Shown: positions 24,630-32,231 of the stretch, in pieces | Position numbering within the stretch: the first letter of the stretch is position 1 | How the letters are laid out: every line of letters starts with the position of its first letter | Assembly: GCA_022730015.1 (NCBI GenBank) | Contig: DZBU01000002.1 | Coordinates: 23,043 to 67,841 of the forward strand | DNA from: Candidatus Elulimicrobium sp. | GTDB taxonomy: Bacteria; Patescibacteriota; Minisyncoccia; Phycocordibacterales; UBA918 | DNA length: 44,799 nt | Reading direction: 5' to 3' | The notes under the pieces: generated by a model | Databases searched by the model: none | What the model was told of the DNA's origin: nothing | What the model saw: only the letters and a program-made list of their open reading frames with translations | Position numbers and translations under genes: made by a program

Positions 24630-25484
24630 ATGAATCAAACAACAATATTTGTCATCGCTATCGGCATCCTTGCATTGGTTGGTGTGAGTTTCTACTTCAC
24701 AAACAACGCAATGATGACTGGTGAAATAGATGAAATGCGGGAACACAATGATAGTCTTGCACCACATGAAATAAGTCCTGGTGATGTCGTAAAAAAAGTG
24801 CAAGCTGATGAAGATGTGGTGTTACTTGATGTACGAACTCTTGAAGAATACGAAGAAATACATCTCAAAGACGCGCTCCTTCTGCCGGTACAAGAACTGT
24901 CGCAGGAAACTCTTAACAGTATCGGACTTGGTGAAGGTGCGAAAAACAAAGAGATTGTTCTTTATTGCCGTAGTGGTGCCCGAAGCCAAACGGCATACAA
25001 CGTCATGAAATCACTTGGCTATACGAATATCAAGAGTGTGGCTGGAGGCATGATTCATTGGCAAGAAGACCAGTATCCTCTAACAGAATCTGGTGCCTAT
25101 ACCGGACCGATGATGATGTCGGGAAGTGAAGAAAAAGCAACAAATGCGGAAGGACCAAAAGTAGCGATTGACCGCACCCTGCATGACTTCGGTGTAATTC
25201 CTCAGTATGGAGGAACGACTGAAACCACATTTACTGTTACAAATATGGGAGCTGAAACTCTAGAAATTGGCACACTGACAACTAGTTGCAGTTGTACATC
25301 AGCAACAATATCTGAGTCTTCGATCAAACCAGGAGAAAAAGCAACTCTTACCGTAGTTTTCGACCCAGATTTCCACGAGGAACCTCTAGTCGTATTTAAA
25401 CGTACTGTCTTTATTCCAACCAATGACCCCAATAACCCTGAAGCGGAAGTGTCGGTACAGGTTGATATCCTTGAAGGAGAGTAA
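24630..25484 (+). CDS. Rhodanese-DUF1573 fusion protein
   Basis: The 284-residue protein has an N-terminal signal or anchor (about 5-24). A rhodanese domain (about 48-155) follows, with the catalytic loop LYCRSGARS (C113), VVLLDVRTLEEYEEIHL and AGGMIHW. After a short linker comes a DUF1573 Ig-like domain (about 178-282: LHDFGVIPQYGGTTETTFTV) with C220-S-C222. Rhodaneses carry sulfur on a Cys persulfide. DUF1573 domains are extracytoplasmic with a conserved CxC-type motif. Joining them outside the membrane suggests sulfur or copper transfer to the CxC site. A separate DUF1573 gene follows after 23 nt. Confidence 0.85.
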   Translation: MNQTTIFVIAIGILALVGVSFYFTNNAMMTGEIDEMREHNDSLAPHEISPGDVVKKVQADEDVVLLDVRTLEEYEEIHLKDALLLPVQELSQETLNSIGLGEGAKNKEIVLYCRSGARSQTAYNVMKSLGYTNIKSVAGGMIHWQEDQYPLTESGAYTGPMMMSGSEEKATNAEGPKVAIDRTLHDFGVIPQYGGTTETTFTVTNMGAETLEIGTLTTSCSCTSATISESSIKPGEKATLTVVFDPDFHEEPLVVFKRTVFIPTNDPNNPEAEVSVQVDILEGE

Positions 25485-25507
25485 TTACTAATGATAAATA
25501 ATAGACT

Positions 25508-25981
25508 ATGAACAAATACATTATCGGCACCGTCATACTTGCTGTTGTGCTAATTTTTGGAGCAAACTATTTTGGCAACATGGGTGAAACAACCAAGGCT
25601 ATCACAAACGTCGCTTCTCCAATTGCTGTGTTAGAAAAACCATACGATTTTGGAGACATAGACATCTTTGCAGGAAAAGTGAGTACAACCTACACACTTA
25701 AAAACGAAGGAGCAGAAGCGGTGACGATTACCCAAGCAGCCACCAGCTGTATGTGTACCGAGGGAGAAATTGCTGGACTTACCTTTGGTATGCATGGCAG
25801 TGAGGTGAAGTCAGTCGTCATACCAGCTGGTGGCGAAGAAGCTGTTGCAGTAACATTTGACCCGCTCGCACATGGTCCAGAGGGTACCGGACCAATAACA
25901 AGAGAGTTAATGCTTAAAACAAATTCAAGTGAGACACCCGACATACGTCTGAAGTTTAGTGGCAATGTAATTAAGAACTAG
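25508..25981 (+). CDS. Secreted DUF1573 protein
   Basis: The 157-residue protein has a membrane anchor or signal (about 4-20) and a single DUF1573 Ig-like domain (about 40-155). The domain carries YDFGDIDIFAGKVSTTYTLKN, the Cys pair in TSCMCTEGE (C81, C83) and VTFDPLAHGPEG. The Cys-Met-Cys site is a plausible copper ligand set. It is probably a paralogue of the C-terminal half of the preceding fusion. It lies 6 nt before the DsbA-like gene on one transcript. Confidence 0.83.
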   Translation: MNKYIIGTVILAVVLIFGANYFGNMGETTKAITNVASPIAVLEKPYDFGDIDIFAGKVSTTYTLKNEGAEAVTITQAATSCMCTEGEIAGLTFGMHGSEVKSVVIPAGGEEAVAVTFDPLAHGPEGTGPITRELMLKTNSSETPDIRLKFSGNVIKN

Positions 25982-25987
25982 ATAAAA

Positions 25988-26719
25988 ATGACTGAAAATA
26001 TCCAAATTAAAACACCAAACAATTATCTTATTCCCTTGGCAATCGTGATTGCTGGTGGGCTGGTGGCAGGAGCTGTCTTCATGGGTAATGGAAGTGGGGG
26101 CAGTGGCACTGCAACAGGCCAGCAAGTGCAAGAAGAGCCAGTTGGCACAACCGACGCGGTGAGAGCCGTTACTAAAGATGACCATATCAAGGGGAGTATA
26201 GATGCCCCGGTTACTATTGTTGTGTATTCAGATTTTGAATGCCCGTTTTGTAAGCGGTTCCATGACACTATGAATGAAGTTATGAAAGAGGTTGATGACG
26301 GTCAGGTTGCGTGGGTCTTTAGACATTTTCCACTCGACCAATTACACCCAGTCAAAGCACGTGCTGTTGCGGTGGCCTCAGAGTGTGCAAGTGAACAAGG
26401 GGGTAATGAAAGCTTTTGGAAGTTTTCAGATCGGTATATGGAACTGACTCTGTCGAACAACAAAACGCCAATCGAAACAGTGATTCCGCAAATTGTACAA
26501 GAAATTGGTCTAAACGAATCAGCTTTTCAGACTTGTTTTGAGAGTGGAAAGTATGACCAACATATAGAAGACGATATAGAGAATGCTGTTGCGACTGGCG
26601 GACGAGGTACTCCGTGGAGTGTAGTCATAGCGCCAAATGGAAAAACCTTTCCGTTAAATGGGGCACAACCACTTGATGCAGTAAAACAACTTATAAGTCT
26701 CGCTGCGCAAGAAAAATAA
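25988..26719 (+). CDS. DsbA-family thiol-disulfide oxidoreductase
   Basis: The 243-residue protein has one N-terminal membrane helix (about 14-32) and a low-complexity Gly/Ser/Gln linker. A thioredoxin-fold DsbA domain (about 60-243) follows, with active site DFECPFCKRF (C85, C88), FRHFPLDQLHPVKARAVAVA and the cis-Pro loop GGRGTPWSVV. It resembles the DsbA/BdbD proteins of monoderm bacteria that oxidise or isomerise secreted proteins. In this cluster it may keep the Cys pairs of DUF1573, rhodanese or the CxxC membrane protein in the right redox state. Confidence 0.9.
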   Translation: MTENIQIKTPNNYLIPLAIVIAGGLVAGAVFMGNGSGGSGTATGQQVQEEPVGTTDAVRAVTKDDHIKGSIDAPVTIVVYSDFECPFCKRFHDTMNEVMKEVDDGQVAWVFRHFPLDQLHPVKARAVAVASECASEQGGNESFWKFSDRYMELTLSNNKTPIETVIPQIVQEIGLNESAFQTCFESGKYDQHIEDDIENAVATGGRGTPWSVVIAPNGKTFPLNGAQPLDAVKQLISLAAQEK

Positions 26720-26724
26720 TTGGT

Positions 26725-27276
26725 ATGTGGCAAGGGCAACTCGGTACAGTATTCGCTAACCCAGTGTATATATCCACTGCCATATTTATTGCGTGGGCCG
26801 TAGTCACCTTTGCTATCTTATTGCCAAATATTCAACTTATCGGTGTGGTGTTGTTTTCTGACACTGTGTCAGCTATAGAGAAAGTATATTTTCTTTTTAG
26901 CCTCTACGGTTCAATTGGTACTAACTTTACACTTGTATCAGCTTTGTCTGCAGTCGTCATAGCAGTACTTTTTGGCATCAATGTGACACTACTCCTATAT
27001 TACATTCGAAGGGTTCGTGGTGCGGCAAGCAGCATAAGATCTACAGGTGTAGCAGGTATCAGCGGGCTTATAAGTGGAGTCCTCGGTCTTGGGTGTGCTG
27101 CTTGTGGGACATTTGTTCTCACTTCAGCGCTAGCTCTTGTTGGAGCAGCGGGCATAATTACGTATCTGCCATTCAAAGGTGTAGAGTTTGGATTTATAGG
27201 GATAGGTTTATTACTCTACTCAACTTACTCCATCATTCAAAAAATAAACAGCCCATTAGTGTGTCGTGTAGAATAA
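26725..27276 (+). CDS. Polytopic membrane protein with CxxC (GCAACG) motif
   Basis: The 183-residue protein has four to five membrane helices (starting about 14, 36, 68, 112 and 152). A conserved-looking Gly/Ala-rich helix with GLGCAACGTFVLTSAL places C124 and C127 inside or at the edge of the membrane. I do not recognise the family with certainty. A membrane CxxC next to a DsbA-like gene suggests a redox partner (a DsbB/VKOR role) or a copper/thiol transporter, but typical DsbB or VKOR motifs are absent. It begins 5 nt after dsbA. Confidence 0.65.
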   Translation: MWQGQLGTVFANPVYISTAIFIAWAVVTFAILLPNIQLIGVVLFSDTVSAIEKVYFLFSLYGSIGTNFTLVSALSAVVIAVLFGINVTLLLYYIRRVRGAASSIRSTGVAGISGLISGVLGLGCAACGTFVLTSALALVGAAGIITYLPFKGVEFGFIGIGLLLYSTYSIIQKINSPLVCRVE

Positions 27277-27290
27277 TTAATGAATAACAT

Positions 27291-28961
27291 ATGAAATATA
27301 TAGTAGGTCTAGGAGCATTGGCATTGTTGGTAATTGGAGGATTTTGGTATACCAATAATACTGAGAATAGCTACCATATGGACCCCGACGGAGCGATGTC
27401 GGGGATGATGCAGGGTGGCGGTAAGGAAAGTCTCATGGTACTTCCAGACAGAGCGTTAGAGAATGTTAAGCCAACAGAGGTCGTTGAATTGAAAGACGGA
27501 GAAACATTCGACCTTACGGCATCAATCGTACAACAAGAAGTTGGTAATCGGACAGTGAAGCGACTGGCATACAATGGTCAGATTCCTGGTCCAGTGTTGA
27601 AGGTGCAAAAGGGTGCAAAAGTGACCGTCAACTTTACCAACAACATAGATATGGAGACGTCACTACATTCACATGGTTTGCGTGGCGATTATCTGATGGA
27701 TGGTGCAGTTCCAATTACTCCCGCAATTCCAGTTGGGGAGAGTTTCTCATATGAATTGGAGTTCCCTGATACAGGAGTGTACTGGTATCACCCGCACGTC
27801 CGTGAAGACTATCAGCAGGAACTCGGTCTTTATGGAAACATGATTGTTACTGAAGAGGGCTATTGGTCTATCGTCGATAAAGAGGACTATTTGATTCTCG
27901 ATGACGTTCTCGAGGGAGGTGACTTTAAGAAAGAGGTTGTGACAAATACCTTGATGGGTCGTTTTGGAAACACGCTTCTAATCAATGACCAAGAAGACTA
28001 CACCTTAAACGTCAACCAAGGTGAGATAACTCGATTGTTTCTCACGAACGTGGCCAATACACGAACGTTTGATGTCTCTTTCAGCGGAGCAAAGACAAAG
28101 CTCGTTGGGGGCGACAATGGACGGATTGAGAAAGAGGCTATGGTTGATGATGTAATTATTGGTACTTCAGAACGCTATGTAGTTGAAGTACTATATCCTG
28201 AAGCAGGCACATACCCGATTACTCATCGAGGTAAGAAGATTGGTATGGTGGTAGTTAAAAGTAGCACCGTGAATAAAAATGCGGAGTTTATAACTCTTCG
28301 TACAAATTCAGGCGACTATAGTAGTATCCGCTCAAACCAAAGTCAGTTACTTGCTAAGACACCAGATAAAAATCTGCGACTTGATATCGAAATGAAAGGC
28401 GTAATGGGTAACATGATGAATGATATGGGCGGTCAAGGTAACGACATGATGATGGGCGGGAGTAACGACGACATGATGCGAGAACACTGTCAAATGATGC
28501 CAGAAATGGCTGGTTGTGAACCGTATCTTGAGGGAGGAAACGAGGAATCTGAACATGGCGAAGATGGTATTGAATGGGAAGATGATATGGCCATGATGAA
28601 TAACATGAGTACCGATGAAAACATCGAGTGGGTGATTGAAGATACAGACTCAGGAAAGAAGAACGACAAAATCGACTGGTCATTCACGACTGGTGACTTA
28701 GTGAAGGTTCGTATCTACAATGACGAAAATGGGCTGCATCCGATGCAACACCCAATCCACTTCCATGGACAGCGTTTTGTAGTTTTAGCGACAGACGGAA
28801 AAGTAAACGATAATTTACAATGGAAAGACACAGTGTTAATTCCAAAAGGTCAGACAATCGATGTGCTGGTCGACATGAGCAACCCAGGCACCTGGATGGC
28901 GCATTGTCATATAGCTGAACACTTACATTCAGGAATGATGTTTCAGTTTGAGGTCAAATAG
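27291..28961 (+). CDS. Multicopper oxidase (laccase/CueO-like) with Met-rich insert
   Basis: The 556-residue protein has a signal or anchor (about 4-20) and a Met-rich head. All four copper-binding motifs are present: HSHG (H126, H128), WYHPH (H167, H169), HPMQHPIHFHG (H483-G493) and HCHIAEHLHSGM (H538-M549). C539, H544 and M549 fit the type 1 site. It should therefore hold type 1, 2 and 3 copper and reduce O2 outside the cytoplasm. Between domains 2 and 3 lies a Met/His/Asp-rich insert (about 370-450, with GNDMMMGG and HCQMMPEM) like the cuprous-oxidase segment of CueO. Oxidising Cu(I) is the likely job. It closes the copper operon. Confidence 0.93.
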   Translation: MKYIVGLGALALLVIGGFWYTNNTENSYHMDPDGAMSGMMQGGGKESLMVLPDRALENVKPTEVVELKDGETFDLTASIVQQEVGNRTVKRLAYNGQIPGPVLKVQKGAKVTVNFTNNIDMETSLHSHGLRGDYLMDGAVPITPAIPVGESFSYELEFPDTGVYWYHPHVREDYQQELGLYGNMIVTEEGYWSIVDKEDYLILDDVLEGGDFKKEVVTNTLMGRFGNTLLINDQEDYTLNVNQGEITRLFLTNVANTRTFDVSFSGAKTKLVGGDNGRIEKEAMVDDVIIGTSERYVVEVLYPEAGTYPITHRGKKIGMVVVKSSTVNKNAEFITLRTNSGDYSSIRSNQSQLLAKTPDKNLRLDIEMKGVMGNMMNDMGGQGNDMMMGGSNDDMMREHCQMMPEMAGCEPYLEGGNEESEHGEDGIEWEDDMAMMNNMSTDENIEWVIEDTDSGKKNDKIDWSFTTGDLVKVRIYNDENGLHPMQHPIHFHGQRFVVLATDGKVNDNLQWKDTVLIPKGQTIDVLVDMSNPGTWMAHCHIAEHLHSGMMFQFEVK

Positions 28962-28972
28962 TAAAATTGATC

Positions 28973-29017
28973 GCAAAACAATAAAACCACTCAGAATGAG
29001 TGGTTTTATTGTTTTGC
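28973..29017. terminator. Strong 21-bp terminator of the copper operon
   Basis: Perfect arms 28973-28993 and 28997-29017 with a GAA loop and A/T-rich flanks work on both strands, ending the operon and insulating tRNA-Arg. Confidence 0.9.
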
Positions 29018-29073
29018 TAGACTTACTAAGATTAGTGGGGTATTAACCCCTCTCAGTAGGTCTCTCTAGACTG

Positions 29074-29145
29074 TGCCCCCGCGAGGAATCGAACCTCGAA
29101 TAACGGCTTAGAAGTCCGCAGTTATATCCATTTAACTACAGGGGC
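29074..29145 (-). tRNA. tRNA-Arg (anticodon UCU)
   Basis: The 72-nt cloverleaf has acceptor GCCCCTG/CGGGGGC, anticodon loop CTTCTAA (anticodon TCT), T-loop TTCGATT, and discriminator A followed by CA; CCA is not encoded. The base pair next to the anticodon loop is an A-G mismatch, otherwise the arms pair well. The 228 nt upstream (29146-29373) hold no gene that I can support. Confidence 0.93.
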
Positions 29146-29364
29146 AAGGGAGGAATAATGTGGAAACTTGCTTACATATTAGTTCCGAACGCCGACTCTG
29201 GTATGTATTTTCATACAGGGGCAAGTAAGAAAGTAAAAAGAAAGTTTTTTTCTTTTTACTTTGAGGACAAATCACGCAAATTTTATTTGCTAGATAACCA
29301 TAGCAGAAATTCCGCATTGAGAAAACTCCTCAGGTGTCATCGTTTTGATTCTTGGTCTGAGAGA

Positions 29365-29399
29365 GAAAAGAAAATCCTCGACCAAAAAATGTCGAGGAT
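29365..29399 (-). terminator. Terminator of the lipoprotein gene
   Basis: On the minus strand ATCCTCGAC (29399-29391) pairs with GTCGAGGAT (29382-29374) and is followed by TTTCTTTTC, 25 nt after the gene end. Confidence 0.85.
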
Positions 29400-29423
29400 G
29401 AGAGTGGCTGATTCGACTGAAGT

Positions 29424-30098
29424 TCAATCGAAGAGACCTTTGACTTTTTGTGCAAAACTAGGGTTACTGGTTTTGCTCGTGTCAGCTTGGTTGGCAAGCT
29501 TGCTCTCCTTGAGGTCATCGACAATGGCTTTTGCTAATGCTTCTGCTACCTGTCGCTCAGTGGGGGTCTCTGGACTATTGGCTTTGCCGATGAGGGTGGC
29601 TGTCTGCCGATAAAGGACCTCACCTTTTTTTGAGACCATCGTCACCGCCGCTGATCCATAAATGATCTTGACGGTGAGTCCGCCTCTGGCAGTTTTACCT
29701 CCAGTATCGATCATCAAGAAAGCATCGTATCCACCTTGGCGGGCCATACTGGCCGCGCTTGCGGTACTGATAGGTGCCTTCTTAACGAGCTTTACATGAC
29801 TGAAAAGTTCCTTCTCATTTTGTAAGTACTCATGAGAGTAGAGATTGTCAGTCATGATCGTTTTTATCGTGGGGAGGTCTGAGCTCAGTACACCACCACC
29901 TGGTTTTGCGAGTTCCACCTTCGCTCCACCGGGTAGAAACTGAGAACCCACGATAGCTGCAGGAATGAGTTGCGCCGCATATAGAGCTCCTATTGGTATT
30001 GCAGTGCAACCAGAAAGTTGTGTTGTACCGAAGGCAACCGCCGTCAGTACCACGATTGGGCCAGAGATTTTTTTAAAGAACGAATTGAAGTAATGCAT
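29424..30098 (-). CDS. Lipoprotein of unknown function
   Basis: The 224-residue protein has a basic head, a hydrophobic h-region and a lipobox-like LSGC with Cys at about 31, so it should be lipidated and surface-exposed. The mature part contains LPTIKTIMTDNLYSHEYL, a TGGKTARGGLTVKIIYGSAAVTM strand region, and an Ala-rich helix followed by a Lys/Ser-rich tail. I do not recognise the family. It is the only gene here with a strong Shine-Dalgarno sequence (AGGAGA, 6 nt before ATG), and that site is held in a long inverted repeat. It lies alone between two tRNA genes, consistent with acquisition by transfer, though codon use is not obviously different by eye. Confidence 0.75.
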   Translation of the reverse strand: MHYFNSFFKKISGPIVVLTAVAFGTTQLSGCTAIPIGALYAAQLIPAAIVGSQFLPGGAKVELAKPGGGVLSSDLPTIKTIMTDNLYSHEYLQNEKELFSHVKLVKKAPISTASAASMARQGGYDAFLMIDTGGKTARGGLTVKIIYGSAAVTMVSKKGEVLYRQTATLIGKANSPETPTERQVAEALAKAIVDDLKESKLANQADTSKTSNPSFAQKVKGLFD

Positions 30099-30168
30099 GT
30101 TACTTCTCCTGTAAAATGAAGGGAAATGTCAGGCGGATGCCTGACCATCATTTAACAGGAGAAGAAAC
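30099..30168 (-). promoter_or_regulatory. Inverted-repeat leader masking the lipoprotein ribosome binding site
   Basis: Arms 30099-30119 and 30148-30168 match at 19 of 21 positions and enclose a second perfect hairpin (30128-30134 with 30139-30145). In the minus-strand RNA, CTTCTCCT of the 5' arm would pair with AGGAGAAG, which holds the Shine-Dalgarno sequence at 30105-30110. This is the layout of an RBS-sequestering switch, thermosensor or autoregulatory site. Confidence 0.6.
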
Positions 30169-30228
30169 TTTTGTCAATATCAGTGGTTTATTTTGGTTTC
30201 AGGTCTATCCAGAAGCAAAGCGGTTTGC

Positions 30229-30291
30229 TCTCTCATCGCGCACAAATGAAAAACCCGCAAAGCGGGTTTTTCATTTGTGCGCGATGAGAGA
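30229..30291. repeat. 30-bp inverted repeat: tRNA-Val terminator plus copy of the tRNA 3' end
   Basis: Arms 30229-30258 and 30262-30291 are perfect complements with an AAA loop. The inner 18 bp form a terminator-like hairpin with T5. The outer bases extend into tRNA-Val, so the last 14 nt of the tRNA gene (30278-30291) have an inverted copy downstream. Confidence 0.85.
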
Positions 30292-30350
30292 CTTGAACTC
30301 CCGACCTTCTCGGTGTAAACGAGCTGCTCTACCAACTGAGCTAATCGCGC
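30278..30350 (-). tRNA. tRNA-Val (anticodon UAC)
   Basis: The 73-nt cloverleaf has acceptor GCGCGAT/ATCGCGC, D-arm AGCTCAGTTGGTAGAGCA, anticodon loop TTTACAC (anticodon TAC), T-loop TTCAAGT, and discriminator A followed by CA; no CCA is encoded. Its 3' end is part of the 30-bp inverted repeat at 30229-30291. Confidence 0.95.
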
Positions 30351-30442
30351 ATGTATTTATTCGCACTATCGTACCTAATTTTTGAGAAAAGACAAGCGTT
30401 ATGTCTCGTTTGTAATCATTCGTACAGACTGTGCAGACAGGG

Positions 30443-30448
30443 TATACT
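30443..30448 (+). promoter_or_regulatory. -10 box (TATACT) of the acyP-uppS-rluA operon
   Basis: TATACT ends 8 nt before the acylphosphatase ATG at 30457. No clear -35 is visible 17 nt upstream. Confidence 0.5.
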
Positions 30449-30456
30449 GCAAGATC

Positions 30457-30729
30457 ATGGTTGAAATTCACTGCATTATTAGTGGGAAAGTCCAGAGAGT
30501 GGCGTACCGAGCCTATCTTCAAGAAGCGGCGACCGAGTTACAGATTGTTGGGTATACAAAGAATGTACCTGACGGCACGGTTGAGGTGGTCGCACAAGGT
30601 GACCCAGATACACTTAAAGCGTTTGTCGAATATATGCATGAAGGGTCACTCATGTCTGTGGTTGAAGGTGTAGCGGTTGAATGGCGCAGCACGAGTAAAA
30701 CTTTTCACGAATTCTCAGTGTTACATTAA
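30457..30729 (+). CDS. acyP: Acylphosphatase
   Basis: The 90-residue product is a single acylphosphatase domain that hydrolyses carboxyl-phosphate bonds in the cytoplasm. It shows GKVQRVAYRAYLQEAA, holding the phosphate-binding loop and the catalytic Arg, and GYTKNVPDGTVEVVAQGD, holding the catalytic Asn. The usual G-V-G-F-R reads R-V-A-Y-R here, a mild change that keeps the Arg. The frame is open back to 30382, but the ATG at 30457 gives the family length and follows a -10 box. uppS starts 5 nt downstream. Confidence 0.9.
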   Translation: MVEIHCIISGKVQRVAYRAYLQEAATELQIVGYTKNVPDGTVEVVAQGDPDTLKAFVEYMHEGSLMSVVEGVAVEWRSTSKTFHEFSVLH

Positions 30730-30734
30730 CAACT

Positions 30735-31427
30735 ATGGAAACCACGACCATACACAGCATTGGTTTTATTATGGATGGTAATCGACGGTGGGCGAAAGCA
30801 CACGGTCTACCAACACTTGTCGGACACAAGCAGGGGGGAGAGGTTTTTGTTAAGACTATGGAGTGGGTGCGCGATGCAGGAATACCACACGCCGTTTATT
30901 ACGCTTTTTCGACCGAGAATTGGAACCGAAGTGAAGAAGAAGTTTCGTATCTCATGAACCTGTTTCGTGAATGGCTTATCAAGATCGAAAGTAAACTCAA
31001 GGACGATGATCGCTCTTTTAGGGTACGAGTGATCGGGAGACGAGAAGACTTTTCAACCGAGATCCAAGCTCAGATTGAAGAAATAGAAAACCTAAATAGC
31101 ATAGCAACTGGAGCAGTGACTACTATCTGGGTCGCGCTTTCTTATGGTGGTAGGGCAGAAATCGTCACGGCAGTGAATCGGGCGATAGAGCAGGGAGAAA
31201 CAGTAACGGAAAAAACTTTCGAGCAGCTCCTTTGGACAGCGGAGTTACCAGATCCTGATCTCATTGTACGGACTGGTGGAGAGAAGCGCCTTTCGAATTT
31301 TTTGACATGGCGCTCAGTCTATAGCGAGCTCTTATTTGTTGATACCTATTGGCCAGCTTTGACCAAAGATGATTTTATCGGCATACTCAAGGAATATGAA
31401 TCTCGAGAAAGAAGAAAAGGTATTTAA
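30735..31427 (+). CDS. uppS: Isoprenyl transferase (undecaprenyl diphosphate synthase family)
   Basis: The 230-residue cis-prenyltransferase should extend farnesyl diphosphate to the C55 carrier lipid for cell-wall and glycan export. Visible motifs are IMDGNRRWAK with catalytic D14, VGHKQGGE, YYAFSTENWNRS, LSYGGRAEIV and the substrate-binding DLIVRTGGEKRLSNFL. WRSVYSELLF follows, equivalent to the usual region V. It is 5 nt after acyP, and its 3' end overlaps the start region of rluA by about 30 nt. No Shine-Dalgarno sequence is present. Confidence 0.94.
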   Translation: METTTIHSIGFIMDGNRRWAKAHGLPTLVGHKQGGEVFVKTMEWVRDAGIPHAVYYAFSTENWNRSEEEVSYLMNLFREWLIKIESKLKDDDRSFRVRVIGRREDFSTEIQAQIEEIENLNSIATGAVTTIWVALSYGGRAEIVTAVNRAIEQGETVTEKTFEQLLWTAELPDPDLIVRTGGEKRLSNFLTWRSVYSELLFVDTYWPALTKDDFIGILKEYESRERRKGI

Positions 31428-32166
31428 GATCGAACCGGTCATTTTGTATGAAGACGCAGATGTGGTGGTGATCGATAAACCGTACGGTTGGCTGACGCAC
31501 GCCGATGGCTATAACGAAGCGCCGACGGTGGTGGAGTGGCTGTGTCGCCATGTGCCAGAGGCGCGTGGTGTGGGCGAACCAGGGTACTCACCAAAAGGAG
31601 TATCGCTTGATCGTTCAGGGATAGTACATCGTCTGGACCGAGAGACTTCGGGGGTGCTCATTTTGGTGAAGAATCAATCTGCACACCAGATGCTTAAGCA
31701 GCAATTCAAAGATCATAAGGTATATAAAGAATACCGCGCTTTGGTGTATGGTCGACTCAACGACCGGTGGGGAACTATTAATCGACCGATTGGTCGTAGT
31801 GCAAAAGATCACCGACGCCGTTCTGCCGAACGTGGCGCTAAGGGTGTGCTTCGTGAGGCGATTACCGATTTTGAACGAATTGGGGTGGGTGAGTATCAAG
31901 CTGAGCCTTTTTCGTATGCAAAACTTATTCCGAAGACCGGCCGGACTCACCAGCTCCGAGCTCATTTGCGAGCGATCGATCGTCCAATTGTGGGCGATAC
32001 ATTGTACGCAGCTCACAAGCTCGAACAGTCAAATAACCTTGCTTTAGAACGCTTAGCGCTCCACGCACACATACTTGAACTTGAGTTGCCTAGTGGCCAA
32101 ACAAAACGTTTTATTGCTCCAGTACCAGCTGATTTTGAGGAAGCGGCTGAACGCATTGCAGAGTAG
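31396..32166 (+). CDS. RluA-family pseudouridine synthase
   Basis: The 256-residue enzyme isomerises uridine in rRNA or tRNA. It has DADVVVIDKPYGWLTH, the catalytic loop GIVHRLDRETSGVLI with D81, KEYRALVYGRL, and the C-terminal TGRTHQLRAHL and RLALHAHILEL, the standard RluA/RluD core. No S4 domain precedes it. I chose the ATG at 31396; another at 31369 would add nine residues of non-family sequence. Either start overlaps the end of uppS, indicating coupling. The target base cannot be told from sequence. Confidence 0.92.
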   Translation: MNLEKEEKVFKIEPVILYEDADVVVIDKPYGWLTHADGYNEAPTVVEWLCRHVPEARGVGEPGYSPKGVSLDRSGIVHRLDRETSGVLILVKNQSAHQMLKQQFKDHKVYKEYRALVYGRLNDRWGTINRPIGRSAKDHRRRSAERGAKGVLREAITDFERIGVGEYQAEPFSYAKLIPKTGRTHQLRAHLRAIDRPIVGDTLYAAHKLEQSNNLALERLALHAHILELELPSGQTKRFIAPVPADFEEAAERIAE

Positions 32167-32175
32167 GAAGGTTTG

Positions 32176-32214
32176 TGGTAGATTGTGGCACGTTTAAACG
32201 GCTCATTCGTTTAA
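32176..32214 (+). promoter_or_regulatory. rplS promoter and leader hairpin
   Basis: An extended -10-like TGGTAGATT (32176-32184) is followed by a TTAAACG/CGTTTAA hairpin (32194-32200 with 32208-32214), giving a leader of about 40 nt. Autoregulation by L19 is possible but unproven. Confidence 0.4.
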
Positions 32215-32231
32215 TTATTCAAGAAATTATT

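Noticed and set aside
29158-29613. 151-codon plus-strand frame between tRNA-Arg and the lipoprotein
   Set aside because: Low-complexity Lys/Phe start, overlaps the terminator and the lipoprotein gene, no family features.
29074-30350. Genomic island integrated at tRNA-Val
   Set aside because: No integrase and no direct repeat of the tRNA end on the far side; only an inverted copy exists, so integration cannot be claimed.
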